64,000 nt of DNA from Janthinobacterium sp. SUN073 (GCF_030397665.1 NZ_JAPUBT010000014.1:111263-175262), one strand, 5' to 3'. Numbered from the stretch's first letter, positions 17,437 to 26,913 are shown. Notes: a model not told the origin generated them from the sequence alone. Translations and numbers: made by a program.

Positions 17437-17808
17437 ATGCAGAGTAAAAAGCCCGACGCGGCAAGACTGGACAAGATCGTGGCCGAAGCGCGCCGCGCCG
17501 CCGACCAGCGCGAGAGCGGCTACCGTGAGCGCTCGCTGAAGATGTATCCATGGGTATGCGGCCGCTGCACGCGCGAATTCACGCGTGCCAACGTGCAGCA
17601 ACTGACGGTGCACCACCGCGACCATAACCACGACAACAATCCGCCGGACGGCAGCAACTGGGAGCTGCTGTGCCTGTATTGCCACGACAATGAGCACTCG
17701 CGCTACCTGGAAGCGGACCGTGGCGCCGGCCTGCTGTCGGCCGAGGTGGCGCCTGCCACGCACAATCCGTTCGCCGCGCTGGCCGGCCTGATCAAGAAAA
17801 AGGACTGA
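17437..17808 (+). CDS. yajD: YajD-like HNH nuclease-family protein
   Basis: A 123-aa HNH-fold protein resembling E. coli YajD. Two CxxC zinc knuckles (CGRC and CLYC) frame the HNH core TVHHRDHNHDNNPPDGSNWE and HDNEH. The C-terminal tail FAALAGLIKKKD is also YajD-like. The biological role of YajD is not established. It is divergent from the diguanylate cyclase and 21 bases upstream of a response-regulator gene. The gap before it (17156-17436) holds the shared promoter region and a hairpin GCGCCC/GGGCGC at 17383-17410. Confidence 0.88.
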   Translation: MQSKKPDAARLDKIVAEARRAADQRESGYRERSLKMYPWVCGRCTREFTRANVQQLTVHHRDHNHDNNPPDGSNWELLCLYCHDNEHSRYLEADRGAGLLSAEVAPATHNPFAALAGLIKKKD

Positions 17809-17829
17809 GCGGGCCACACCGCTTTCCCC

Positions 17830-18498
17830 ATGCGCATCCTGCTGACCGAAGACGACCCGCAACTGGGCCGCGCCACGCAGATCGGCCTGGAACAGGGCGG
17901 CCATGCCGTCGACTGGGTCACGAGCGCTGAACATGCGCATACGGCCGTGCGCCTGCACGACTATGGCTGCATCCTGCTCGACCTGGGCTTGCCGGGGCAG
18001 GACGGCATGCAGGCGCTGGGCGTGCTGCGTGACAATGGCTACAGCGGCGCCGTGCTGATCGTCACGGCGCGCGACACGGTGGGCGAGCGCATCGCCGGCC
18101 TGGACGCGGGCGCCGACGACTTCATCGTGAAACCGTTCGACCTCGACGAGCTGGCCGCGCGCATCCGCAGCGCCTGCCGCCGCGCCGCCGGCCGCCTGCG
18201 CGAAAACCTCGTGCATGGCGACCTGGTGCTCGATATCGCCGACCGGCAGGTGACGCAAGGGGGATTGCCCGTGACCTTGACGGTCAAGGAGTTCCGCATC
18301 CTGCAATTGCTGCTGGAGCACGGTGGCCGGGTGCTGAGCCGGGAGCAGCTGGAGAAAAACCTGTACAGCTGGGGTGATGAAGTGGAGAGCAATGCCGTGC
18401 AAGTGCATATCCACCACCTGCGCAAGAAGCTGGGGCGGGACTTGATACGCACGGTGCATGCGATCGGTTATTGCATCGACAAGCCCAAGGTGGCTTGA
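17830..18498 (+). CDS. OmpR/PhoB-type response regulator (orphan)
   Basis: A 222-aa two-component regulator. The receiver has acidic residues E7/D8/D9, phosphoacceptor D51 (CILLDLGLPGQDGM) and K101 in VKPFD. The C-terminal winged helix ends with VQVHIHHLRKKLGRDLIRTVHAIGYCI. It looks closest to QseB/PmrA-type regulators. No histidine kinase gene adjoins it, which is unusual for this group: upstream is yajD and downstream is a convergent receptor gene. Its partner must be encoded elsewhere or is absent. Confidence 0.93.
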   Translation: MRILLTEDDPQLGRATQIGLEQGGHAVDWVTSAEHAHTAVRLHDYGCILLDLGLPGQDGMQALGVLRDNGYSGAVLIVTARDTVGERIAGLDAGADDFIVKPFDLDELAARIRSACRRAAGRLRENLVHGDLVLDIADRQVTQGGLPVTLTVKEFRILQLLLEHGGRVLSREQLEKNLYSWGDEVESNAVQVHIHHLRKKLGRDLIRTVHAIGYCIDKPKVA

Positions 18499-18499
18499 C

Positions 18500-18529
18500 G
18501 AAAAAACGGGCTGCCCTGAGGCAGCCCGT
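18500..18529. terminator. Intrinsic terminator between convergent regulator and receptor genes
   Basis: ACGGGCTGCC (18506-18515) and GGCAGCCCGT (18520-18529) form a perfect 10-bp stem with a CTGA loop. Six A residues precede it on plus, giving a U run for minus-strand transcripts, so it mainly ends the receptor gene. On the plus strand the T run is short. Confidence 0.85.
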
Positions 18530-18559
18530 TATGGTCATGACTGGCAGGTCATCGCATCA

Positions 18560-20704
18560 TCAGAAATCGACGGTGGCCGACAGCCACAAGCGGCGACCGT
18601 CCATGCTGTTGACATAGCGGTTGGCGTAGGTCAATGTCGGTGCGCGGTACGGCTGATAGTCGATGAAGTCCTTGTTGAGCAGGTTGTACACGGCCGCGTT
18701 CAGGGTCACGCGCTGGTTCAGCTGATAGCTGCTGCCCAGGTGCAGCATGGTGTAGCCCTTGTAGTCGCCCAGCGCGGCCTTGGCGGCGCGCGTGGAAGCC
18801 GAGGTGCCCGGATCGCGGAAGCGCTCGCTGCGGTACTCGGCGCGCAGCCAGCCGTTCCATGCGCGCGAGATATCCCACGACAGGCGCGCGTTGACGGCGT
18901 GCCTGGGCGTGTCGCTCAGCGGTTTGCCGGCGTTGCTGCCGCTCTTCTGTTCGCTTTCCGTGTAGGTGTAGTTGGCGCTGGCCGACAGCGCCTTGCCCAG
19001 CGGGAAGCGGGTGTTCAGCTCGACGCCGCGCGTGACGGCCTCATCCACGTTGACCGACTGGCCAAACGCATCGACGTTGGGCCAGTTGCCGAAGCTGACG
19101 CAGCCGGGACGGTTCGGCGAGGGACGGTAATCGCAGTTGACCAGGCCCGTGCCCGTCGTGATCTTGTCCTTGAATTCGTTGTTGAACAGGGAGCCGCTGG
19201 CGGTCCAGCCGGCCAGGTTGTCGAAGTAGGCGCCGATTTCTGTTGTCGTGCTCGTTTCCGGCTTCAGGTTCGGGCTGCCGACGAGGGGAATCGTGCCCTG
19301 GCCGCCGAAACCGTTGATGCCTGGCGACAGTTGTTCCACGCGCGGCGTCTTGTAGCCTTTGCTGACGCCGCCCTTGACGGTCCAGCTTGGCGTCGCGTTC
19401 CACACGGCATACGCGCGGGGGCTGGTCTGGCCGCCGAAGATGCTGTGATCGTCATAGCGGGCGCCGAAGGTCAGCGCGAGATTCTCCAGCACCTGCCATT
19501 CGTCTTCCACGAACAGGGCTTTTTGCGTGAATTCGAATTTCTTTGGCGCCACGCCATCCGTCATTTCCGCTTTCCACCATTGCGCGCCGACGGTAGCCAT
19601 GTGTTTACCCAAAGGCATGACCAATTTGGTGTCGACAACCTGGCTTTCCACTTCCAGGGTGCGCGCGCTGCCGGCCACGGCGCCCGGCGTGCCTGGCGGG
19701 ATCGTGCGGCCCAGGGTTTCCGTCTTGTTCACCATGTAGCTGCTGTCGAGCGTGCCGAAGCCGAAGCGGCCCGTGTGCGACAGGGTCCACTGGTCGCGGT
19801 TGTATTTCTGCTCGGGACCGTAGCCGCCCTGCAAGCCCAAGGTGCCCAGTTGCTTCTTCGAATTGTCGTAGGTCTGGCGGCCCGCGTCGGCATCCAGTGT
19901 GACGGTGTGGTAGCGGTTTGGCGTAAAGGCCAGGCGCGCACCAAAGTTTTCAATGTCCGCACGCACGGGATTGGCGCCCATGCTGGCGGGCACTTCCGCG
20001 CCGGCCGCGTTGGGGACGCGGATGTCGGCCGCATCGCGGCGCTGCTTGCTGCCGCGCAGGGACAGGCCCAGCAGGTCGGTGGCGATGGGGCCGCTCAGGT
20101 AGAAGCGGCCGTTTTTCACGTCGCCGAAATCCGATTCTTCCTGCACGGTGTAGTCGGCCGAGACGGAACCCATCCACTGCTTGCCCACCTTGCGCGTGAT
20201 GATGTTGATCACGCCGCCCATGGCGTCCGAGCCGTACAGGGTCGACATGGGGCCGCGGATGATCTCGATGCGCTCGATGGCGGCCAGCGGCGGCATGAAG
20301 CTCGTTTGCGTACCGCCGAAGCCGTTCGGCGTGACGTTGCCGGCCGCATTCTGGCGCCGTCCGTCGATCAGCACCAGCGTGTAGTCGCTGGGCATGCCGC
20401 GGATGCTGATATTCATGCCGCCCGTCTTGTCGCCCGCCGCGCCCACGTCGATGCCTTCCACGCTTTCCAGCGCCTGCGTCAGGTTGCCGAAGCGCTCTTT
20501 CGACAGTTCTTCACGCGTCAGCACGGTAATGGAAGCCGGCGCCTGCTTGATATCCTGCTCGAAACCGGAGGCGGAGACCACCACTTCGGGCATGCTGGCA
20601 GGCGTGCCCGTCTGGGCATAGGCCGGCAGGCAGGACAGGGCGGCCATGGCCAGGGCCAGGGTGGTGGGACGCGGCAGGTGCGCGCGGCGGGTACGGTTGG
20701 ACAT
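18560..20704 (-). CDS. TonB-dependent siderophore receptor (CirA/FepA/BfrA type)
   Basis: A 714-aa outer-membrane receptor. The signal peptide ends at AYA-QTG, and a TonB-box-like EVVVSAS follows. The plug carries IERIEIIRGPMSTLYGSDAMGGVINIITRK, the colicin-I/ferric-catecholate receptor pattern. A full beta-barrel follows, ending in the aromatic WLSATVDF. There is no STN domain, so unlike the receptor at the left edge it is not a signalling receptor. ATG at 20704 has AGGAG upstream. Fur-like sequences precede it. A catecholate-type ligand is likely but not proven. Confidence 0.93.
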   Translation of the reverse strand: MSNRTRRAHLPRPTTLALAMAALSCLPAYAQTGTPASMPEVVVSASGFEQDIKQAPASITVLTREELSKERFGNLTQALESVEGIDVGAAGDKTGGMNISIRGMPSDYTLVLIDGRRQNAAGNVTPNGFGGTQTSFMPPLAAIERIEIIRGPMSTLYGSDAMGGVINIITRKVGKQWMGSVSADYTVQEESDFGDVKNGRFYLSGPIATDLLGLSLRGSKQRRDAADIRVPNAAGAEVPASMGANPVRADIENFGARLAFTPNRYHTVTLDADAGRQTYDNSKKQLGTLGLQGGYGPEQKYNRDQWTLSHTGRFGFGTLDSSYMVNKTETLGRTIPPGTPGAVAGSARTLEVESQVVDTKLVMPLGKHMATVGAQWWKAEMTDGVAPKKFEFTQKALFVEDEWQVLENLALTFGARYDDHSIFGGQTSPRAYAVWNATPSWTVKGGVSKGYKTPRVEQLSPGINGFGGQGTIPLVGSPNLKPETSTTTEIGAYFDNLAGWTASGSLFNNEFKDKITTGTGLVNCDYRPSPNRPGCVSFGNWPNVDAFGQSVNVDEAVTRGVELNTRFPLGKALSASANYTYTESEQKSGSNAGKPLSDTPRHAVNARLSWDISRAWNGWLRAEYRSERFRDPGTSASTRAAKAALGDYKGYTMLHLGSSYQLNQRVTLNAAVYNLLNKDFIDYQPYRAPTLTYANRYVNSMDGRRLWLSATVDF

Positions 20705-20750
20705 GCAAACTCCTGGAGGGTGGATTAGTTATTGGTCTGGTTTATTTGGG

Positions 20751-20785
20751 GAATAGGAATCATAAAATTAATAAGAATCATTAAC
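20751..20785 (-). promoter_or_regulatory. Possible Fur-binding region upstream of the receptor
   Basis: An AT-rich stretch with repeated GAATCAT-type half sites: gaataggaatcataa at 20751-20765 and aataagaatcatta at 20770-20783. It lies 47-80 bases before the receptor start. It is less perfect than the fecI box, and the assignment depends on the iron-receptor context. Confidence 0.55.
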
Positions 20786-20904
20786 AATTACGGACCTGGC
20801 TTCCCAAAAAATATGTCGTTTCGGATCATGCGCAGAAGTTCTTAAGAGATTCTTAATAGCGATAAAACCTGCAAGTGTCTCGCGGAATGCGGTATCTTTC
20901 AGCT

Positions 20905-22188
20905 ATGCCTAGCCCACACCAGCCCATTCCTTCCGACCTCCCCCCGTTATCGCTGGCCGCCGCGCGCGCCTTGCACCTGGCCGCGCAGGGTTTGCTGCAA
21001 GCGCGCCGCAAGAAAGCCGTGAAGGCCGACGTGCTGGCCGCCGTGCGGCAGATGGGCGTGCTGCAGATCGATACCATCCACGTGGTGGCGCGCAGCCCGT
21101 ATCTGGTGCTGTGGAGCCGGCTGGGCGACTATCCGCAGCCGTGGCTGGAGCAATTGCTGGCCGAGGGCGCGCTGTTCGAATACTGGGCGCATGAAGCCTG
21201 CTTCGTGCCCATCGAAGACTATGGCTTGTACCGCCACCGCATGCTGGACCCGGCCGCCATGGGCTGGAAGTATTCGGTCAAATGGATGGCCGAGCAGGGC
21301 GAGGCCGTGGCGTCCGTGCTCGAACACATCCGCGCCAACGGCGCCGCGCGCTCGGCGGACTTCGAACGCACGGATGGCAAGGCGGGCGGCTGGTGGAGCT
21401 GGAAGCCGGAAAAGCGCTCGCTCGAAGTGCTGTTTACGTCGGGCGTGCTGATGATCGCCAAGCGCCATCAGTTCCAGCGCTATTACGACCTGGCCGAGCG
21501 CGTGCTGCCCGGCTGGCACGATGGCTTGCTGCCGCCCGAAGAGCAGGTGCGGCGCCACCTGCTGCTGGCCAGCGTGAAGGCGCTGGGCCTGGCACGCGTC
21601 AGCTGGATCAGCGATTATTTCCGGACGAAACAGTCGCGCCCCAGCCTGGCGCAGGATCTGCAGGCGCTGGTGGACGAGGGCGCGCTGCTGCGCTGTGCGG
21701 TGGCCGGCTGGGATGATGCCGTGTACGTGCATGCCGAGCATGGGCAATTGCTGCACGCGGCGGCGGCCGGCAAGCTGGCGCCCACCCTGACGACGATTTT
21801 ATCGCCGTTCGATCCCGTCGTGTGGGACCGGCGCCGCGCGCTGGAACTGTTCGGCTTCGACTACCGGCTCGAATGCTACACGCCTGCCGAGAAGCGCCGC
21901 TATGGCTATTTTACGTTACCGATCTTGCGGCGCGGTGCGCTGGTGGGGCGCCTGGACGCCAAGGCGCACCGCGCGCAGGGGCGCTTCGAGATCAAGTCGC
22001 TGGCGCTGGAAGAGGGCGTGCGCCTCAGTGCCCGCCTGGTGCAGGACGTGGCCGGCGCCGTGCAGCGCCTGGCGCTCTGGCATGCGTGTCCGCAGGTCGA
22101 GATAGCCCAGGCGCAGCCGGCAGCCTTCGGTGCGCTGCTGGCCGAGGCGCTGCACGACGGCGGCGCTGCCGCAAGGCGGGCCGCATGA
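20905..22188 (+). CDS. YcaQ/AlkX-like winged-helix DNA glycosylase
   Basis: A protein of about 427 aa in the HTH_42 family (E. coli YcaQ, Streptomyces AlkZ), which excises alkylated bases and can unhook interstrand crosslinks. The family motif around the catalytic Q-x-D is visible as LQIDTIHVVARSPYLVLWSRLGDY. The middle has YWAHEACFVP, and the C-terminal part has TTILSPFDPVVWDRRRALELFGFDYRLECY, followed by the typical RRYGYFTLPIL. The start is taken at ATG 20905 because residues before it are not family-like; 20875 and 20887 are alternatives. The stop overlaps the next start (ATGA). Confidence 0.85.
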   Translation: MPSPHQPIPSDLPPLSLAAARALHLAAQGLLQARRKKAVKADVLAAVRQMGVLQIDTIHVVARSPYLVLWSRLGDYPQPWLEQLLAEGALFEYWAHEACFVPIEDYGLYRHRMLDPAAMGWKYSVKWMAEQGEAVASVLEHIRANGAARSADFERTDGKAGGWWSWKPEKRSLEVLFTSGVLMIAKRHQFQRYYDLAERVLPGWHDGLLPPEEQVRRHLLLASVKALGLARVSWISDYFRTKQSRPSLAQDLQALVDEGALLRCAVAGWDDAVYVHAEHGQLLHAAAAGKLAPTLTTILSPFDPVVWDRRRALELFGFDYRLECYTPAEKRRYGYFTLPILRRGALVGRLDAKAHRAQGRFEIKSLALEEGVRLSARLVQDVAGAVQRLALWHACPQVEIAQAQPAAFGALLAEALHDGGAAARRAA

Positions 22189-23177
22189 TGCTGCCGCCGG
22201 CTCCTGCCCACCTGCTTGACGCTGACGGCGTGCCATGCTTTGGCCGCTACACGGGGCAATTGAACGCCTTCGACTGGGCCGCGCTGGCGCCGCCGCATGC
22301 GCGCGGCGCCCTCTGGCGTTTGTTCCACCACAAGCGCTGGCATTACGTGGCCCTGTCCACGCCCACCCTGTTCTGCGGCGTGGCCATCGTCGACCTGGGC
22401 TGGACCAGCACGGCGTTTGCATATGCCTTCGACCGCCACAAGGGCAAGATCGTGGCCAGCTTTTCGCAGGATGGCGTGCCGGGCTTGAGCGCTACCGTGG
22501 CGCCGCATGCGGGTGCCAGCAGCCGTTTCCGCTTCCTCTCGCACCTGATCTCCATCGAGGCGCAGCCGCAGCAGCGCTACCGTTTGCGGCTCGATTGCGG
22601 CCATTTCGGCATCGATGCGGAATTCGGCCCGCCCGTGGCGCCGACCCTGCTGGCGATCGGGCCGGTGGCCGAGGGCGGCAGCGTGCATGCGACGCAAAAG
22701 TCGGGCGGCCTGCCCTTGTGGGGCAGCGTGCGCTGCGGCGCCATGGGCTACAGCTTGGACGACGGCGTGGCCAGTTTCGACTATTCGAACGGCTTGCTGG
22801 CGCGCGAGACGGAATGGCGCTGGGCCTCGGCGCACAGCCTGGACCTGGGTTTCAATCTGCAGGCCGGCTATTTCGGCGCGCATGAAAACGCGCTATGGCT
22901 CGATGGCCAGCTGTATGCGCTGGGCCGCGCGCATTTCGACTTCAATCCCGACAACCCGCTGGCGCCATGGCACGTCTGGACGGACGACGATCTGCTCGAC
23001 CTGCACTTCAAGCCGGAAGGGGCGCGGCGCGAAGACAAAAACCTGGTGATCGCCGCCAGCCGCTACATCCAGCCCATCGGCACTTTCAGCGGCTGGGTAC
23101 GCACCAGCGCGCAATCTCCCAAGCGCATCGTGGCGCAGTTGGCGGGCGTGACGGAAAGCCACCGCTCGCGCTGGTAG
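22185..23177 (+). CDS. DUF2804-family protein
   Basis: A 330-aa protein of the DUF2804 family, of unknown function. The family traits seen are the N-terminal GRYTGQLNAFDW, KRWHYVALSTPTLFCGVAIVDLGW, and a C-terminal part with ASRYIQPIGTFSGWV. The fold is expected to be all-beta, lipocalin/AttH-like, suggesting binding of a hydrophobic ligand, but that is inference. The start ATG 22185 overlaps the stop of the glycosylase gene (ATGA), so the two are translationally coupled. Confidence 0.85.
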   Translation: MMLPPAPAHLLDADGVPCFGRYTGQLNAFDWAALAPPHARGALWRLFHHKRWHYVALSTPTLFCGVAIVDLGWTSTAFAYAFDRHKGKIVASFSQDGVPGLSATVAPHAGASSRFRFLSHLISIEAQPQQRYRLRLDCGHFGIDAEFGPPVAPTLLAIGPVAEGGSVHATQKSGGLPLWGSVRCGAMGYSLDDGVASFDYSNGLLARETEWRWASAHSLDLGFNLQAGYFGAHENALWLDGQLYALGRAHFDFNPDNPLAPWHVWTDDDLLDLHFKPEGARREDKNLVIAASRYIQPIGTFSGWVRTSAQSPKRIVAQLAGVTESHRSRW

Positions 23178-23279
23178 GCGCGCGCGGTTTTTTTGCGAAA
23201 CGCGCCACAAGGTCAAGTTTTTTTGGCAGCGCATCCTATACACTGGCGCAGCCATTCCGGCAATCCATGAGGCCAGAAC

Positions 23280-25946
23280 ATGAGTATCCGTAATCTCGAC
23301 AAGTTGTTCAAGCCGGCCTCGGTGGCCCTGATCGGCGCCACGGCGCGCGAACACAAGCTGGGCGCCATCGCCCTCTCTAATCTGCTGGGCGGGGGATATC
23401 AAGGCGACATTTGGCCCGTCAATCCCAAGTACGACGAGCTGATGGGCCTGAAATGCTACCGCAAGCTGTCCCAGTTGCCCAAGGCGCCGGACCTGGCCAT
23501 CATCTGCACGCCGCCCGCCACCATCACGGCGCTGATCCGCGACCTGGGCGCGCTGGGCACGCGCGCGGCCATCGTCATGACGTCCGGCCTCGACCCCGTG
23601 CGCGAGCAGTCGCTGCGCCTGGCCATGCTGAAAGCGGCCAAGCCGCATCTGCTGCGCATCCTCGGCCCCAACAGCATGGGGCTGCTCGTGCCGAAACTGG
23701 GCTTGAACGCCAGCTTCGCCCACCTGGGCGCGACGAGCGGCAAGATCGCCTTCGTGTCGCAATCGGGCGCGCTGGTGTCGGGCGTGCTCGATTGGGCCAA
23801 CGCGCACGGCGTGGGCTTTTCCAAGTTCATTTCGCTCGGTGGCAGCTATGACATCGATTTCGGCGACCTGCTCGATTACCTGGCCGGCGACATCGACACG
23901 GCCGCCATCCTGCTGTACATGGAAGACATCCAGGCGGCGCGCAAATTCATGTCGGCGGCGCGCGCCGCCGCGCGCAGCAAGCCCGTCATCGTCCTGAAGG
24001 CGGGACGCGAGGCGGAAGGCGCCGCCGTGGCGGCCTGGCACACGGGCGCGCTGGCCGGTTCCGACGCCGTGTACGACGCGGCCATCCGCCGCGCCGGCAT
24101 GCTGCGCGTGTACTCGGCCGAAGAGTTGTTCGACGCGGTGGAAACGCTCACGCATATCCGTTCGCAGCGCGGCGAGCGCCTGGCGATTTTGTGCAACGGC
24201 GGCGGCCTGGGCGTGATGGCCACCGATGCGCTGGTGGGCAGCGGCGGCAAGCTGGCCGAGCTGTCGCCCGATACCGTCATCGCGCTGGAAAAGGCGCTGC
24301 CACGGGGCTGGTCGCACGACAACCCCGTCGGCTTGCCCGGCGACGCGCCCGTGCAGCGCTATGTCGACGCCATCAAGCCGCTGCTCGACGAGCCGCAGGC
24401 GGACGCCTTGCTGCTGCTGCACGCGCCCACGGCCATGGTCTCGTCGATCGACATCGCCGAAGCCGTCACGCCGCTGATCAAGGCCACTTCGCGCACGGTG
24501 CTGTCGTGCCTGCTTGGCGGCACCACCGTGGCGCCCGCGCGCCAGGTCTTCAACCGGGCCGGTATTCCCACCTACGATACGCCGGAAAAGGCCGTGCATG
24601 GCTTCATGCAGATCGTGCAGTACCGGCGCAACCAGGAAACCCTGATGCAGGTGCCGGCGCAGCTGCCCATGTCGGCCACGCCGCGCCGCGCGCGCGTGCG
24701 CGAAATCGTCGCCGCCGCGCTGGCGGCCGGCCAGACCGTGCTGGGCGAGTGCCGCTCGAAGGAAATCCTGGCAGCCTACGGCATTCCCGTGGCGATTACG
24801 CGCATGGCGGCCGACGTGGAAGAGGCGCTGGCCGTGGCGGTGGACATCGGCTACCCGGTGGCGCTGAAAATCCATTCGCCCGACATCGCCCACAAATCCG
24901 ACGTGGGCGGCGTGGCGCTCGACCTCGATACGCCCGACATCCTGCGCGCGGCCGCCGCCGCCATGCTCAAGCGCGTGCGCCGCATGCGCCCCGACGCGCT
25001 GATCGACGGCTTTACGGTGCAGCAGATGGCGCGCCGGCCGCAATCGCATGAACTGATCGTTGGCGTCACCACGGACGCCGCCTTCGGTCCCGTCATCCTG
25101 GTGGGGCAGGGCGGCATCGCCGTGGAAGTGACGGCTGACCATTCCATCGGCCTGCCGCCGCTGAACATGGTGCTGGCGCGCGACATGCTGGCGCGCACGC
25201 GCGTGTCGAAACTGCTGGCAGGCTACCGCAACCAGCCGCCGGCCGACATCGACGCCATCTGCTACACCCTGATCCAGGTGGCCGAGCTGGTGGCCGATAT
25301 CGGCGAGCTGGCCGAACTCGACATCAACCCGCTGGTGGCCGACGCCGACGGCGTGATCGCCCTCGACGCGCGCATCCGTTTGCAACCGGGCCAGAAGAGC
25401 GACCGCCTGGCCATCCGCCCGTATCCGCAAGAGCTGGAAGAGCAGGTGACGTGGATGGGGCAATCCATTTTGCTGCGCCCCATCCGCCCCGAGGATGCGC
25501 CGCAGCACATGGACCTGTTCAATGCGCTGGACCCGGACGACGTGCGCCTGCGCTTCTTTACCTCCATGCGCGAGCTGCCCGTGTCGCAGCTGGCGCGCCT
25601 GACGCAGATCGACTACGACCGCGCGATGGCCTTCATCGCCACGCACACGGGCCCGGACGGCAAGCCGGAAACCCTGGGCGTGGTGCGCGCTGTGGCCGAC
25701 CCGGACAATATCCACGCCGATTTCGCCATCGCCGTGCGCTCGGCCCTGAAAGCCAAGGGCCTGGGCCATATCCTGTTTGAAAAACTGGTCGACTACTTCC
25801 GCAGCCGCGGCACGGAAGCGCTGGTGGGCGAGGCGATGGCGCGCAACAAGGGCATGCAGCGGCTGGTGAAAAGTTTTGGCGGCGAAGTCACGCCATCGGA
25901 AGAGCCGGGCGTGGTCAACCTGCATATCGGCCTGCGCGCGCCCTGA
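23280..25946 (+). CDS. Pat/PatZ-type NDP-forming acyl-CoA synthetase fused to GNAT acetyltransferase
   Basis: An 888-aa protein with the Pat/YfiQ domain order: CoA-binding domain (about 1-130, starting KLFKPASVALIGATAREHKL), succinyl-CoA-ligase-like domains, ATP-grasp domain (about 480-700, ending ELAELDINPLVADADG) and a C-terminal GNAT domain (about 725-888, with KAKGLGHILFEKLVDYF as the acetyl-CoA loop). Pat enzymes acetylate lysines on proteins such as acetyl-CoA synthetase. The motif WHTGALAGSD places a His at residue 254, where ADP-forming synthetases carry their phospho-histidine. Length matches E. coli PatZ (886 aa). It stands alone. Confidence 0.9.
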   Translation: MSIRNLDKLFKPASVALIGATAREHKLGAIALSNLLGGGYQGDIWPVNPKYDELMGLKCYRKLSQLPKAPDLAIICTPPATITALIRDLGALGTRAAIVMTSGLDPVREQSLRLAMLKAAKPHLLRILGPNSMGLLVPKLGLNASFAHLGATSGKIAFVSQSGALVSGVLDWANAHGVGFSKFISLGGSYDIDFGDLLDYLAGDIDTAAILLYMEDIQAARKFMSAARAAARSKPVIVLKAGREAEGAAVAAWHTGALAGSDAVYDAAIRRAGMLRVYSAEELFDAVETLTHIRSQRGERLAILCNGGGLGVMATDALVGSGGKLAELSPDTVIALEKALPRGWSHDNPVGLPGDAPVQRYVDAIKPLLDEPQADALLLLHAPTAMVSSIDIAEAVTPLIKATSRTVLSCLLGGTTVAPARQVFNRAGIPTYDTPEKAVHGFMQIVQYRRNQETLMQVPAQLPMSATPRRARVREIVAAALAAGQTVLGECRSKEILAAYGIPVAITRMAADVEEALAVAVDIGYPVALKIHSPDIAHKSDVGGVALDLDTPDILRAAAAAMLKRVRRMRPDALIDGFTVQQMARRPQSHELIVGVTTDAAFGPVILVGQGGIAVEVTADHSIGLPPLNMVLARDMLARTRVSKLLAGYRNQPPADIDAICYTLIQVAELVADIGELAELDINPLVADADGVIALDARIRLQPGQKSDRLAIRPYPQELEEQVTWMGQSILLRPIRPEDAPQHMDLFNALDPDDVRLRFFTSMRELPVSQLARLTQIDYDRAMAFIATHTGPDGKPETLGVVRAVADPDNIHADFAIAVRSALKAKGLGHILFEKLVDYFRSRGTEALVGEAMARNKGMQRLVKSFGGEVTPSEEPGVVNLHIGLRAP

Positions 25947-26051
25947 AAAAAGCCGGTGCGGGTTTGTGCAGGATCAAACCCACCGCTGTCGGTAGTCTTT
26001 ACACTTTCACTTCCAGGATCAGACATCCAGCGCATTTTCGGGAGTGAGTGC

Positions 26052-26735
26052 ATGCTTACGGCAACATATATATTGGTTTCCCTGTCGGTAGAACAGGCAA
26101 GTATCCGCATGAGTTTGTTGGCATTTCAAAAATACATGCAGGTGCAACTGCGCCAGCAGAGCAGGCTGAGTCTGGCGCAACTGCAGTACACGGGCGACTG
26201 GCTGAACCGGCTCTACCAGGGCGGCTACTGGCGCAAGGTGGAGATGTATCTGGTACCCGCCATCCGCCAGGCCGCGCCGCCTGCCGACGGCTTGCTCGAC
26301 GGTTTGCTCAATGAACTCAATGGCTTGAACCACGTGGCGCTGGAAAGCATCAATGTGGTGCAGCAGCGCGCGGGCGCCGCCATCGACCATTCCGAATTGC
26401 AGGCCGGGCAGTTGTGCGCGGCCATCGACGCCTTTTGCGCGGCCTTGCTGCAGCGCCTGGAAAAAGAAGAGCGCGAACTGTTCGCGCTGGCGCGCAAGGT
26501 CATCGTGGGCGAAGCGTGGTTTGCCATCGCCTATCAGTTCCTCGCCCACGATGCGCGCGCGCAGGAAGCGCGCCGCGGCAAGGCGCAAGTGCTGCCCTTT
26601 GTTTTGCCCGTACCTTTGCCAGCGCCGGGCACGCCTGCTGGCGCCGCTGAAACCGCGGGAAGCGACGGCACCTCGGCGGACGATACCTTGGCGGCCGTGC
26701 CTGCCATGCAGCAGCCGCTGCGTGCGCAGGCTTGA
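26052..26735 (+). CDS. Hypothetical helical protein
   Basis: A 227-aa protein with no recognised family. ATG 26052 is preferred because GGGAGTG precedes it; ATG 26109 (MSLLAFQKYM) is an alternative. The body is almost all helical (LQYTGDWLNRLYQGGYWRKV; LQRLEKEERELFALARKV), ending in a Pro/Ala-rich tail. The EERELFALAR stretch and scattered His residues vaguely recall hemerythrin-like proteins, but the full iron-ligand set is not evident. It may be a cytosolic adaptor. Confidence 0.6.
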   Translation: MLTATYILVSLSVEQASIRMSLLAFQKYMQVQLRQQSRLSLAQLQYTGDWLNRLYQGGYWRKVEMYLVPAIRQAAPPADGLLDGLLNELNGLNHVALESINVVQQRAGAAIDHSELQAGQLCAAIDAFCAALLQRLEKEERELFALARKVIVGEAWFAIAYQFLAHDARAQEARRGKAQVLPFVLPVPLPAPGTPAGAAETAGSDGTSADDTLAAVPAMQQPLRAQA

Positions 26736-26913
26736 ACGGGTAGCGAGCGCCCACCCCGTTCGCCCGTTTGCACCGGCTGCGCGCCCCTGATTTTGCGCTG
26801 GCGCCAGCAAGAAAGAAATCTTATGTTACTCATTTGGTAACTTGTACAGACCTGTCCGATGCAATACCCCGGGCTTTGTTATGATGGTGGTTTTGATCCA
26901 CGCGAAACCCGTC

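Noticed and set aside
22893..25925. Long minus-strand open frame opposite the Pat-like gene
   Set aside because: His/Arg/Gln-rich without motifs; the opposite strand carries a complete five-domain protein.
26052..26735. Calling the unknown helical protein a hemerythrin
   Set aside because: The EERELF stretch is suggestive, but the full set of His/Glu iron ligands is not evident.
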